Below, in pieces: positions 33,952 through 43,201 of a DNA stretch of 64,000 nt (positions are counted from its first letter, which is position 1; each line of letters opens with the position of its first letter). The notes under the pieces are model-generated. The model was not told the DNA's origin. It saw nothing but the letters and a program-made list of their open reading frames with translations, and did no database searches. Source of the DNA: Oscillospiraceae bacterium MB08-C2-2 (GTDB lineage Bacteria > Bacillota > Clostridia > Oscillospirales > Ruminococcaceae); contig CP141729.1 in NCBI GenBank assembly GCA_035621215.1, positions 142,944-206,943 on the forward strand, in the 5' to 3' direction. The translations under genes were made by a program, and so were the position numbers.

Positions 33952-35053
33952 TAAAGGAAAAATCACAGGCGCACAATTTTTGTTTGCCGTTATCTGCTTT
34001 ATTCAGTCCTCTTTTTTGTTAATCTCTCACTTTGTGGTTTTGGTTCAGCAGGATGCATGGCTCACAGTGTTGCTGGGGTTTTTATTCACGATGCCGCAGA
34101 TGCTGGTGTTTTTGGGGCTGATGAAAAGTTTTCCAGGGAAAAACCTCATTGAGATCAATGATCTTGTGTTAGGCAAATGGGTGGGCAAGATCTTTTCCGG
34201 TCTTTATATCTTTTTCTTCATCACCCTGATGTCACTGAATTTAAGGGATATGGGGGATTTTGTTCAGAAAACAATCATGCCCAGAACACCGGAATATGTT
34301 ACAATCATTCTTTTTATTTTGGTTTGCGCATGGTCGGCCCGAAATGGTGTGGAGGTAGTAGCACGTTACAGTGTGCTCTTTACCCTCATTTCCTTTGTGG
34401 TTTTGCTTATTGCTACTGCGCTCAATGTCAATATTATGAGTTGGGAGAATTTTCTGCCCATATTAAGGCAGCCGCTTAAAAGCTATGTGCAGGGGGCGCA
34501 TATTGTTTCCACAATTCCATTGGGGGAATTGATTATTTTTCTGATGATAGCCCCTAATGTGCAATCGCCGCCCAAAAAAGTGAGAAAATATCTTTTTTTA
34601 GGTCTTGTACTCGGGGTCAGTAACTTATTGCTCATTATTTTGCAGGATACAGCTATTTTAGGCAATGCTATTGTGCTGTTTGCACTGCCTCCCTTCGAAG
34701 CCTTTCGGATGACAGCCATCAGCCCCGCATTGAGCCGCATGGAGATTCTCTTTGCCGTTTCGCTGATTATACTCATGTTTTTCAAAATCGGCCTGCTCCA
34801 TTATGTTACAACATCGGCTTTGGCACAAACCACCGGTATGCGGGAATTTAAGCATCTGGCTTTAGCCGTGGGGACCATTGGCGTTGTTTATGCCCTGTCG
34901 GTTTACAGCTCCACTTTGGAGCATATGCAGTCGGCAAGCAAGCAGGTTCCTTTTTTGTGGCTGCTGTTTGAGTTGATCCTGCCGCTTATTACTTTAATCT
35001 GTGCAAAAGTTAGAGGGCTTTCCCAACCTCAAGGGAAGGCGGCCTTGGAATGA
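33941..35053 (+). CDS. GerAB/endospore germination permease
   Basis: This 370-residue B subunit is related to amino-acid permeases (APC superfamily, spore-permease family), with about ten helices. It has LDKGKITGAQFLFAVICFIQ at the N-terminus and WENFLPILRQPLKSYVQGA in the middle. It binds or passes the germinant in the receptor complex. It overlaps the C-subunit gene by 11 bp and the following small gene by 4 bp (ATGA), so the operon is tightly coupled. Confidence 0.92.
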   Translation: MQLDKGKITGAQFLFAVICFIQSSFLLISHFVVLVQQDAWLTVLLGFLFTMPQMLVFLGLMKSFPGKNLIEINDLVLGKWVGKIFSGLYIFFFITLMSLNLRDMGDFVQKTIMPRTPEYVTIILFILVCAWSARNGVEVVARYSVLFTLISFVVLLIATALNVNIMSWENFLPILRQPLKSYVQGAHIVSTIPLGELIIFLMIAPNVQSPPKKVRKYLFLGLVLGVSNLLLIILQDTAILGNAIVLFALPPFEAFRMTAISPALSRMEILFAVSLIILMFFKIGLLHYVTTSALAQTTGMREFKHLALAVGTIGVVYALSVYSSTLEHMQSASKQVPFLWLLFELILPLITLICAKVRGLSQPQGKAALE

Positions 35054-35262
35054 TACTTTTATTTATTATTTTTGCGGTTATTGCCATGATCGACTTTGTG
35101 CCGCTGCTCAAAGAAAAGAGTCGGCGAGATGCTGTGATTACCGGAATTGTGCTGTGTTCCGGGCTGGTTTTGTCCGTGCTTTATGCCCTTGGTGTGGAGC
35201 TTCCAAGCCCTATTGTAATAATGGAACGTTTTTTGCGGGATAACCTGAAAATAGGATATTGA
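35050..35262 (+). CDS. Small membrane protein at the end of the ger operon
   Basis: A 70-residue protein with two hydrophobic helices (LLFIIFAVIAMIDFVPLL and ITGIVLCSGLVLSVLYALGV) and a charged C-terminal tail (MERFLRDNLKIGY). It starts inside the stop of the permease gene (ATGA), which supports translation. It resembles the short fourth proteins (D-like) found in some germinant receptor operons, but I do not recognise a named family. A terminator follows at once. Confidence 0.75.
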   Translation: MILLFIIFAVIAMIDFVPLLKEKSRRDAVITGIVLCSGLVLSVLYALGVELPSPIVIMERFLRDNLKIGY

Positions 35263-35307
35263 AAAAAGCAGAACCGGGAAGGATAACCCCTCTCGGTTCT
35301 GCTTTTT
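35263..35307. terminator. Bidirectional terminator between ger and dapL operons
   Basis: AAAAAGCAGAACCG (35263-35276) pairs with CGGTTCTGCTTTTT (35294-35307). T-runs on both strands suit two convergent transcripts. Confidence 0.92.
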
Positions 35308-35401
35308 GGTCTGTTCAATATTCGTTTTTACCCAAGCTATGCAACTACAGTCTCGCTTATGTATGCATTTGCATATTGCCCGGGGAACTCCTTAAACCGC
35401 C

Positions 35402-36577
35402 TTATAGAGCCGCAAAACGCTCCATTGCTTCCTGCGTTTTTTCTTTACTGCCAAAAGCGGTGAGACGGAAAAATCTTTCACCGTTTTTGCCGAAACCGGC
35501 TCCGGGGGTTCCCACCAAACCGGCTGTGGTCAGTAAGTAATCAAAATAATCCCAAGAGGTCATTCCGCCCGGACATTGCAGCCAGATATAGGGGGAATTC
35601 TCGCCGCCCACAAAGGAAATCCCCTTGCGCCGCATGGTGGCGGCAATCAGGCGGGCATTTTCCATATAGTAGGCGATGGCACGCTCCGACTGAAGCTGCC
35701 CCTCTGGGGTGAATACAGCGGCTGCACCTCTTTGAACAACATAAGGCACGCCATTGAATTTGGTGGTCTGGCGGCGAAGCCACATTTTGTTCAGCTTGAT
35801 GCCGTCAAATTCCAGTTCCATGGGCAGGATGGTATAGCCGCAGCGGGTGCCGGTAAACCCGGCGGTTTTGGAAAAGGAGCAGAATTCAATGGCGCATTTT
35901 TTGGCTCCCGGAATCTCATAAATGCTGCGGGGGAGAAAATCATCCTGAATAAAGGCTTCATAAGCCGCATCAAAGAGGATAACGGCACCCTGCTCCAGCG
36001 CATAATCCACCCACTGCCTGAGCATATCGTGGCTGTAGACTGCACCGGTGGGGTTGTTGGGGGAGCAGAGATAGATGATATCCGCCTGCACCGAGGGTTC
36101 CGGCAGGGGCAGAAAGCCGTTTTCCATATTGGCGTTCATGAAAAGGATTTTGCGCCCGGCCATAATGTTGGTATCCATGTAAACAGGGTAGACCGGATCG
36201 GGAATCAGCACAGTGTTATCGGTGCTGAAAATATCCAGAATGTTGCCCAGATCGCTTTTGGCGCCATCGCTGACAAAGACCTCGTCTTCCTCCAGCGTCA
36301 CCTCTCTGCGGGTATAATATTTGCAGATGGATGCTTTGAGGAAGCCATAGCCCTGCTCAGGCCCATAGCCGTGGAAGCTCTGGGAAAGGCCCATTTCATC
36401 AACAGCATTGTGGAGCGCCCCCACAACGGCATCGCACAGAGGCAGGGTCACATCCCCGATTCCCAGCCGGATAATATCTGACTGAGGATTGGCCTGCTGG
36501 TAAGCGGCTACTTTCTTGGAGATGGAGGAAAACAGATAGCTTTCCTCAAGAGCTTGATAATGAGTATTTATTTTCAT
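35402..36577 (-). CDS. dapL: LL-diaminopimelate aminotransferase
   Basis: This 391-residue PLP enzyme converts tetrahydrodipicolinate plus glutamate to LL-diaminopimelate in the short lysine/peptidoglycan branch. It has IIRLGIGDVTLPL, GYGPEQGYGFLKASI, LCSPNNPTGAVY and the PLP-lysine motif FCSFSKTAGFTGTRCGY, all typical of DapL. ATG 36577 follows GGAGG and sits 5 bp after the NAD synthetase stop. It is the last gene of the glnA-led cluster. The next enzyme of the pathway, DapF, is encoded in the same cluster as a fusion with CarB. Confidence 0.93.
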   Translation of the reverse strand: MKINTHYQALEESYLFSSISKKVAAYQQANPQSDIIRLGIGDVTLPLCDAVVGALHNAVDEMGLSQSFHGYGPEQGYGFLKASICKYYTRREVTLEEDEVFVSDGAKSDLGNILDIFSTDNTVLIPDPVYPVYMDTNIMAGRKILFMNANMENGFLPLPEPSVQADIIYLCSPNNPTGAVYSHDMLRQWVDYALEQGAVILFDAAYEAFIQDDFLPRSIYEIPGAKKCAIEFCSFSKTAGFTGTRCGYTILPMELEFDGIKLNKMWLRRQTTKFNGVPYVVQRGAAAVFTPEGQLQSERAIAYYMENARLIAATMRRKGISFVGGENSPYIWLQCPGGMTSWDYFDYLLTTAGLVGTPGAGFGKNGERFFRLTAFGSKEKTQEAMERFAAL

Positions 36578-36581
36578 GCAG

Positions 36582-37334
36582 TTATCCTCCGTAGACCGGA
36601 GGCATCCGGCGTTTGTGCTCACTTTTCTTGTGGAACTCATCGATCAGCTTCTGGTCGGCCTCATCCGCTTCGCCCCTAAGGAGAAACTGATCAATACGGG
36701 CGTAGGTGATGCCCATTTCCTGCTCATCGGTCTGGCCCTCATAGAGAGCGGCCGAGGGCTTTTTCTCCAAAATGGCTTTGGGAGCGTTCAGAAAGGCCAA
36801 AAACTCATAAACTTCAGTAACGGTCAGATCAGCGATGGGGTTAAAATCAAAGGCGCCGTCTCCCCACTTGGTGAAGTAGCCCATATAACCCTCGCTGGCG
36901 TTGCCGGTTCCGGCTACCAAGGCGTTTTCACTGGCTGCGGCGGCATAAAGGGTGGCCATGCGCAGGCGGGGGGCCATATTAAAGACCGCCGCAGGGGTGA
37001 GCCCAAGCTGCCGGTGCAGCAGATCAAGGAATTCTGCCTTAATTTCGGTCAGGTCAAAGGTTTTGGTTGTGATGGAGAACTGCTCCGCAACCGACAGCGC
37101 ATCCTGCAAATCCTCGTTAAAATTCCGCTTGGAGCCGCAGGGCATTTGAATGCCGATGGTGTTTTCACAGGCAGTCTTGCACAGGATACCCACAAGGGCA
37201 CTGTCTTTACCGCCGCTGTTGCCGTAAACAATACCGGCGGCACCGCTTTCAGCCAACACTTTCTGGATAAAAGCGGTTCTCTTTTCCAGTTCTTCGGCGT
37301 AGTTTCTTTTTTTTGCATGTTCAATGGGTTTCAT
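36582..37334 (-). CDS. nadE: NH3-dependent NAD(+) synthetase
   Basis: This 250-residue stand-alone NAD synthetase (N-type ATP pyrophosphatase) has IVYGNSGGKDSALVGILCK (P-loop), PCGSKRNFNEDLQDA, and GTGNASEGYMGYFTKWGDGAFDFNPI. There is no glutaminase domain, so it uses free ammonia. It starts inside the carB-dapF stop (ATGA overlap), so translation is coupled. It is the second NAD synthetase in the window, and its location in a nitrogen-assimilation operon fits ammonia use. Confidence 0.92.
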   Translation of the reverse strand: MKPIEHAKKRNYAEELEKRTAFIQKVLAESGAAGIVYGNSGGKDSALVGILCKTACENTIGIQMPCGSKRNFNEDLQDALSVAEQFSITTKTFDLTEIKAEFLDLLHRQLGLTPAAVFNMAPRLRMATLYAAAASENALVAGTGNASEGYMGYFTKWGDGAFDFNPIADLTVTEVYEFLAFLNAPKAILEKKPSAALYEGQTDEQEMGITYARIDQFLLRGEADEADQKLIDEFHKKSEHKRRMPPVYGG

Positions 37335-40300
37335 ATTTCCACCGTCCCTTCAAATACAGTTTGTGCCTTTCCAGTCATAAATACTCCATCGTCGGTATAA
37401 CGAATGACCAGATCACCGCCCTTTAGCTTGACTGTTACATCGGTATCCTTCCCGCAATAACCATTCAGTACCGCTGCTACAACGGCAGCGCAGGCACCGG
37501 TGCCGCAGGCCCATGTTTCGCCGCTGCCACGCTCCCATACCCGCATCAGCAGCGTGTGAGAATCAATCACCCGGATAAACTCTGTGTTGACCCGCTGGGG
37601 GAAGAGAGTGTGGCTCTCAAATACAGGGCCTATTTTCTCCAGCTCCAGACCATCGGGGTAATCGCAGAAGACCACACAGTGGGGATTTCCCATGGAAACA
37701 CAGGTGATGTTATACTCCTGACCGCCGATTTCCACAGGGCGGCTGACAACTGTTTCACCCTCCAGCAAAACTGGGATTTCAGTAGGCTCCAGCCGGGGCA
37801 CACCCATATCCACAGTCACGGAATCCACCTTGTCGTTTTGCAGGTGCAGATCAAGGGTTTTAATGCCGCTGAGGGTTTCAATCTTTAGGATTTTCTTCTT
37901 GCGGATGTCGTTTTCATAGAGATATTTACCCACACAGCGAATGGCGTTGCCGCACATGTTACCCTCGCTGCCATCCAGATTGAACATACGCATCTGAGCA
38001 TCCGCCGTTTCGGAGGGGCAGATGAGCACCACCCCATCCCCGCCGATACCGAAATGCCGGTCGGAAAGGGAAACGCTCAGAGATTCCGGGCTGGTTATCT
38101 TCTGCTCAAAGCAGTTGAAATAGATATAATCGTTGCCGCAGCCCTGCATTTTGGTGAAGGAAAGCTTCATTTTCTCACTCCTCATATGATTAATATCCAC
38201 CAGCTCAGTGCTGTAGGGGGTATAGCGCCCCATAAGGCAGCGGGCAAGAGCATTGGCGGTATCCACTGAGGTCAGGCAGGGAATCGCCCGCTCTACAGCC
38301 GCGCGGCGTATTTTCACACTGTCCCGGGCCGGGTCACGGCCCTTGGAGGAGGTGGAGATAATATAGCTGATTTTCCCGCTTTCCAGCAGGGTCATGGTGT
38401 TCTCCGAGCACTGGTGAATTTTCTTCACCGGCTCTGCTTTCAGCCCTGCCTTGTGCAGAAGCTGGGCTGTGCCCTCGGTGGCATACAGCGAAAAGCCCAT
38501 GTCTGCGTATTTCTTGGCGGCATCCACAATTTCCGGTTTGTCGGAATCCCGGACACTGATAAACACGCCGCCGCCCTTTTTCATTTGGTAACCTGCTGCA
38601 ATGAGGCCTTTATAGAGGGCTTCATCCAGCGTTTTGCCGATGCCCAGCACTTCACCGGTGGATTTCATTTCCGGCCCCAGCTGCACATCCAGCTTGGGCA
38701 GCTTCTCAAAGGAGAAGATCGGCACCTTGACCGCCACATAGGGGGGGACAGGATAAAGCCCGGTGCCAAAGCCCATATCCGCCAGCTTTTCACCCAGCAT
38801 GGCTCTCGTTGCTAAATCCACCATGGGAACCCCGGTCACCTTGCTGATATAGGGGATGGTTCGGGAGGCACGGGGGTTCACCTCAATTACATAGATTTTG
38901 CCGTGGAAAATAACATACTGGATGTTCACAAGGCCCTTGGTGTTCAGCGCCAGAGCCAGCTTCCGGGTGTTTTCCACCAGCTGCTCAATCAGCTCACCGG
39001 GGACATTCCATGCAGGATAAACGGCGATGGAATCCCCTGAATGAACACCCGCCCGCTCGATGTGCTCCATAATGCCGGGGATGAGAATTTCCTCCCCATC
39101 GCAGATGGCATCCACCTCCACCTCGGCTCCCATCAGGTACTGATCGATGAGCACCGGGCTGTCGATGCCTTTTTCCAGTATAATGGCCATATATTCCCGG
39201 ATATCTTCGGGAGAAAAGGCAATGATCATATTCTGCCCACCCAGCACATAGGAGGGGCGTAGCAGCACCGGGTAGCCCAATGTTTCGGCCACGTCCAGTG
39301 CCTGCTGGGTGGAGAGCACACCGCTGCCCCGGGGCCGGGGGATAGACAAATCTTCCAGAAGGGCATCAAAGCGCTCCCGGTTTTCCGCCATATCAATGCT
39401 GTCGGCCGTGGTGCCTAGAATCAGCACACCCTGCTCCTCTAAAAACCGGGTCAGCTTAATGGCGGTCTGCCCGCCGAAGGCCACCACCACGCCATAGGGC
39501 TTTTCGGTGGCAATAACCTGCATCACATCTTCGGGGTAGAGTGGCTCAAAATAGAGTCGGTCAGCGGTATCAAAGTCGGTGGAGACCGTTTCTGGGTTGT
39601 TGTTGATGATAGCCACCTGAAACCCGGCTTTTTTCAGTGCCCATGCGCAGTGAACGCTGGCATAGTCAAATTCAATACCCTGCCCGATGCGGATAGGCCC
39701 CGAGCCAAGGACGATAACAGTTTCTCGGGTATCCTGCCGCTCTGCAAGCAGCTGCGCCGCTTCGTTTTCCACGCCATAGGCGCTGTAAAAATAGGGGGTT
39801 TGGGCGGCAAATTCCCCGGCGCAGGTATCCACCATCTGGAAAGAGGCGGCCATAGACTGGGGGAGTTCCCGTCCGCTGAGGCGGTGGATGACCCGGTCTG
39901 GGTAGCCCAGCTTCTTGGCGGTTTCATACAGCTTGGGTGTAAGCGGCTCTTTTTCCAGCCGCTTTTCCAGCTCCCGAAGATTCAGGAGCTTGGAAAGGAA
40001 CCAATGGTCAATCATGGTGATGCTGTGGATTTCCTCACAGGAAATGCCTCGGAGCAAGGCTTCATACACCACAAAAAGCCGCTGATCCGAGCAGTGGTGA
40101 AGCAGCTTGGCGATTTCCTCAGTGCTCTTTTGCTCAAGGGAAGAGAGGCGCAGACTATCCTGTGAGATTTCCGCACCACGCACCGCCTTCATCAAAGCCT
40201 GCTCAAAGGTTTTGCCCATAGCCATAACCTCGCCGGTGGCCTTCATCTGGGTGCCAAGGGTGCGGGTGGCGTAAACAAATTTATCAAAGGGCCAGCGGGG

Positions 40301-41371
40301 CAGCTTAACCACCACATAATCCAGTGCCGGTTCAAAGCAGGCTTGGGTTTTGCCGGTGACCGCATTGGGAATTTCATCCAGCGTATAGCCGATGGCAATT
40401 TTAGCCGCTACCTTGGCAATGGGATAACCCGTAGCCTTTGAGGCCAGCGCCGAGGAGCGGGAAACACGGGGGTTCACCTCAATGACACCGTATTCAAAGC
40501 TGTCTGGGTCAAGGGTGAATTGGCAGTTGCATCCGCCTTCAATCCCCATAACGGTGATGATATCCAAGGCCGCCGAGCGGAGCATCTGGTATTCTTTATC
40601 CGAAAGGGTAACCGCCGGGGCAATGACAATGCTGTCTCCAGTATGAACGCCCACAGGGTCAAAGTTTTCCATGCTGCAAACGGTGATCACGTTTCCAGCA
40701 CTGTCCCGCATGACTTCAAACTCAATTTCTTTTTGGCCTGCTACACTTTTTTCCACCAAAATCTGATGAATGGGGGAAAGACGCAGACCGCTTTCGGCAA
40801 TGACTTCCAGCTCAGTGGGGCTTTCGGCAATGCCGCCGCCGCTGCCGCCCATAGTAAAGGCAGGGCGGACAATCACCGGGTAACCCATTTTTTGCCCAAA
40901 GGCAAGGGCGTCCGCTATGGTATGCACCACAAGGGAGGGAATAACCGGTTGGCCGATGGCTTCCATGGCATCTTTAAAAAGCTGGCGATCCTCGGCCTTG
41001 TCGATGGTTTCAGGGCTTGCTCCCAGCAGTTTAACCCCATGAGTTTCCAGAAAGCCTTCTTTGGCCAACTGCATGGAAAGGGTCAGGCCGGTCTGGCCGC
41101 CTAAGGTGGAAAGCAAGCTATCCGGTTTTTCGATCTCGATGATCCGCTTGACTGTATCCAAGGTCAGCGGCTCAATATAAATCTGGTCGGCCATGGCATT
41201 ATCGGTCATGATGGTGGCCGGGTTGGAGTTGATGAGCACAACCTCAAGCCCCTCTTCCTTCAGCGCACGGCAGGCTTGGGTGCCCGCATAGTCAAATTCC
41301 GCCGCCTGACCGATGACAATAGGCCCCGAGCCGATGACCAGCACTTTGTGAATATCCTGTCTCAGTGGCAT
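37331..41371 (-). CDS. carB-dapF: Carbamoyl-phosphate synthase large subunit fused in frame to diaminopimelate epimerase
   Basis: One open frame of 1346 residues. Residues 1-1067 form a complete CarB: MPLRQDIHKVLVIGSGPIVI, two ATP-grasp halves, and a C-terminal allosteric MGS-like domain ending near TPYSTELVDINHMRSEK. Residues 1068-1346 form a complete DapF: MKLSFTKMQGCGNDYIYF, with catalytic cysteines in GNMCGNAIRC and WACGTGACA. No stop separates them. Before the DapF methionine at 38170 the DNA reads AGGAGTGAGAAA-ATG, a good internal RBS, so free DapF could also be made. ATG 41371 gives the standard CarB N-terminus. A TGA in the +1 frame at the junction means a single-base indel could also explain it. 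Confidence 0.88.
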   Translation of the reverse strand: MPLRQDIHKVLVIGSGPIVIGQAAEFDYAGTQACRALKEEGLEVVLINSNPATIMTDNAMADQIYIEPLTLDTVKRIIEIEKPDSLLSTLGGQTGLTLSMQLAKEGFLETHGVKLLGASPETIDKAEDRQLFKDAMEAIGQPVIPSLVVHTIADALAFGQKMGYPVIVRPAFTMGGSGGGIAESPTELEVIAESGLRLSPIHQILVEKSVAGQKEIEFEVMRDSAGNVITVCSMENFDPVGVHTGDSIVIAPAVTLSDKEYQMLRSAALDIITVMGIEGGCNCQFTLDPDSFEYGVIEVNPRVSRSSALASKATGYPIAKVAAKIAIGYTLDEIPNAVTGKTQACFEPALDYVVVKLPRWPFDKFVYATRTLGTQMKATGEVMAMGKTFEQALMKAVRGAEISQDSLRLSSLEQKSTEEIAKLLHHCSDQRLFVVYEALLRGISCEEIHSITMIDHWFLSKLLNLRELEKRLEKEPLTPKLYETAKKLGYPDRVIHRLSGRELPQSMAASFQMVDTCAGEFAAQTPYFYSAYGVENEAAQLLAERQDTRETVIVLGSGPIRIGQGIEFDYASVHCAWALKKAGFQVAIINNNPETVSTDFDTADRLYFEPLYPEDVMQVIATEKPYGVVVAFGGQTAIKLTRFLEEQGVLILGTTADSIDMAENRERFDALLEDLSIPRPRGSGVLSTQQALDVAETLGYPVLLRPSYVLGGQNMIIAFSPEDIREYMAIILEKGIDSPVLIDQYLMGAEVEVDAICDGEEILIPGIMEHIERAGVHSGDSIAVYPAWNVPGELIEQLVENTRKLALALNTKGLVNIQYVIFHGKIYVIEVNPRASRTIPYISKVTGVPMVDLATRAMLGEKLADMGFGTGLYPVPPYVAVKVPIFSFEKLPKLDVQLGPEMKSTGEVLGIGKTLDEALYKGLIAAGYQMKKGGGVFISVRDSDKPEIVDAAKKYADMGFSLYATEGTAQLLHKAGLKAEPVKKIHQCSENTMTLLESGKISYIISTSSKGRDPARDSVKIRRAAVERAIPCLTSVDTANALARCLMGRYTPYSTELVDINHMRSEKMKLSFTKMQGCGNDYIYFNCFEQKITSPESLSVSLSDRHFGIGGDGVVLICPSETADAQMRMFNLDGSEGNMCGNAIRCVGKYLYENDIRKKKILKIETLSGIKTLDLHLQNDKVDSVTVDMGVPRLEPTEIPVLLEGETVVSRPVEIGGQEYNITCVSMGNPHCVVFCDYPDGLELEKIGPVFESHTLFPQRVNTEFIRVIDSHTLLMRVWERGSGETWACGTGACAAVVAAVLNGYCGKDTDVTVKLKGGDLVIRYTDDGVFMTGKAQTVFEGTVEI

Positions 41372-41422
41372 AGTAAAAACCATTCCTTTCGGATTTGCTA
41401 GCAATGTTGAGAAGAATTGCTC

Positions 41423-42505
41423 CTAACGCAGGGTCTGCATATTTTCCACAAACCGGTCAAAGAGAAACCGGGTATCCTGCGGGCCGCCGCAGCCCTCCGG
41501 GTGAAACTGCACCGAAAAGGCGGGCATATCCTGATAATCGATGCCCTCACAGCTCCCGTCGTTGGCGTTGATCATGCTGACCCGGGCTGTGGAAGGCAAA
41601 GAATCGCCGACTACCGCATAGCCATGGTTCTGGCTGGTGATGTAAAGGCGACCGGTTTCCAGCGCCTTGACCGGCTGGTTGGTACCCCGGTGGCCATAGT
41701 GAAGCTTTTCGGTTTTGCCCCCTTGGGCAAGAGCCAGAAGCTGATGCCCCAAGCAGATTCCGAATATGGGAATCCCAGCCTTGCAAACCTGCGCCAGCTC
41801 CCAGATCACACTTAAATTATCGGTGGGGTCTCCCGGCCCGTTGGAAAGCATAACGCCATCGGGGTGAAGCTCCAAAATCGCCTGAGCGGTGGTGTTCCAA
41901 GGAACACGGGTTACCCGGCATCCCCTTGCCAAAAGCTCTCGGAGGATGCCCTCCTTGGCTCCGAAATCCCACAGAACCACATGAAAGCGTTCTTCCCCTT
42001 GGGGCTTGTGGGTGGATACAGTCTGGATACCGGCGTTGGGAACAGCATCGGCTACCCGGTAAGCGGCGGCCTGCACACTGTGCAAAGCGGCGCTTTCGGC
42101 ACTTGCTGTGATTTTACCGTTCATAACGCCCTTTTCCCGGATCATCTTGGTCAGCGCCCGGGTATCAATGCCCCAAAGGCCGGGGATTCCCCAACCTTTT
42201 AAAAAAGTGTCAAGGGTTCCCTCCTGACGAAAATTGGAGGGAGCCTGACACCATTCACCGACAATATAGCCCCTGCACCGGGGGGCATTGCTTTCAAAAT
42301 CCGCAGGAATAATCCCGTAGTTCCCAATGAGCGGGAAGGTCTGAACGACAATTTGGCCGTAATAGCTGGGGTCTGTGAGCGTTTCTAGATAACCGGTCAT
42401 GCCGGTGGTGAACACCACCTCACCAATGGTTTCCTTCCACGCACCAAAGGCTATCCCTTCAAAGACGGCACCGTTTTCTAATATCAGACAGGCTGCTTGC
42501 TGCAT
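41423..42505 (-). CDS. carA: Carbamoyl-phosphate synthase small subunit
   Basis: This 360-residue glutamine amidotransferase supplies ammonia to CarB for arginine and pyrimidine synthesis. The N-terminal CarA domain (LILENGAVFEGIAFG, GMTGYLETLTDPSY) is followed by a class I GATase with the nucleophile in FGICLGHQLLALA and the late histidine-glutamate in QFHPEGCGG. It lies 11 bp after the ANTAR gene and 51 bp before carB, all in the same direction. Confidence 0.95.
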   Translation of the reverse strand: MQQAACLILENGAVFEGIAFGAWKETIGEVVFTTGMTGYLETLTDPSYYGQIVVQTFPLIGNYGIIPADFESNAPRCRGYIVGEWCQAPSNFRQEGTLDTFLKGWGIPGLWGIDTRALTKMIREKGVMNGKITASAESAALHSVQAAAYRVADAVPNAGIQTVSTHKPQGEERFHVVLWDFGAKEGILRELLARGCRVTRVPWNTTAQAILELHPDGVMLSNGPGDPTDNLSVIWELAQVCKAGIPIFGICLGHQLLALAQGGKTEKLHYGHRGTNQPVKALETGRLYITSQNHGYAVVGDSLPSTARVSMINANDGSCEGIDYQDMPAFSVQFHPEGCGGPQDTRFLFDRFVENMQTLR

Positions 42506-42516
42506 AAGGCTGCTCC

Positions 42517-43080
42517 TTACCCTTCGTAGGTTTTTAGTATTCCTTCGGCAATTTGCCGCTTGGTACGCCGCATATCCATGGCTTGCTTTTCGATATAGCG
42601 GTGAGCCTGCGGTTCTGTCATGCCGAGATATTGTATCAATGTATATTTTGCCCGGTCAATCAGGCGGATTTCCTCGATTTTGATCTGTAACTGAGAGCGC
42701 TGGCTTTCCAACCCTCGGAGCCGGCTGCTGGAGGCGTGAACCAAGCTCAGCGCCCGGTAAAAGAAAGGCTTGTGGATGGGCTTTTCTACCACAAAAACGC
42801 CGTATTCCTCCACGCGTGCCGAGATTTCCTCCACATATTGTGCCCGGGTCAGCAGCAGAACACCCGTTTGGTTGTTGGCGGCTGCCTCGATGGATAATTC
42901 AATACCATTTTCATCGGACAAAGGGGTGTTGATAACCGTAAGGTCATAAGGGATTTCAAGCAGCATTCTGCGTGCCTGTGCACCGCTGGATGCTGTTGCA
43001 ATCTGATAACGGCCCTGAGACTGCAACAGCTCCACAATCAGTTCTGCTCCCTTGCCGGCCGTTATAAGCGCCCGTTCCAT
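42517..43080 (-). CDS. ANTAR-domain RNA-binding antiterminator with degenerate receiver (NitR-like)
   Basis: This 187-residue regulator has an N-terminal receiver-like domain (about 1-115), a coiled-coil (about 118-140) and a C-terminal ANTAR domain (KIEEIRLIDRAKYTLIQYLG ... EAHRYIEKQAMD-type three-helix bundle). ANTAR proteins bind tandem RNA hairpins with hexanucleotide loops and prevent terminators from forming. The receiver lacks the phosphoacceptor: where DLVILD is expected it reads DLTVIN (Asn51), and the N-terminal acidic pair is absent (ALITAGKG). The switch lysine is kept (VVEKPI). ATG 43080 has AAAGGAGG 8 nt upstream. It lies between glnA and carA. The probable targets are the glnN and glutamate-synthase leaders. 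Confidence 0.88.
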   Translation of the reverse strand: MERALITAGKGAELIVELLQSQGRYQIATASSGAQARRMLLEIPYDLTVINTPLSDENGIELSIEAAANNQTGVLLLTRAQYVEEISARVEEYGVFVVEKPIHKPFFYRALSLVHASSSRLRGLESQRSQLQIKIEEIRLIDRAKYTLIQYLGMTEPQAHRYIEKQAMDMRRTKRQIAEGILKTYEG

Positions 43081-43086
43081 CCACAC

Positions 43087-43201
43087 ACCCTCCTTTCCTC
43101 ATAAGGATTCATCATACAAATCCCGGCTTTAAGACTGCCGCTGCCGGAATGCCATACAATATGACTGCCTGTGCCCTTCACAGGGCAGTAACCAGAATTT
43201 G
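43087..43201 (-). promoter_or_regulatory. Two hairpins between glnA and the ANTAR gene
   Basis: On the minus strand ACTGCCCTGTG/CACAGGCAGT (loop AAGGG, one bulge, about 43169-43194) is followed by CCGGC/GCCGG (near 43125-43155). The first loop is A/G-rich but not a clean hexaloop. No T-tract follows. It may tune expression of the regulator relative to glnA. Confidence 0.35.
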
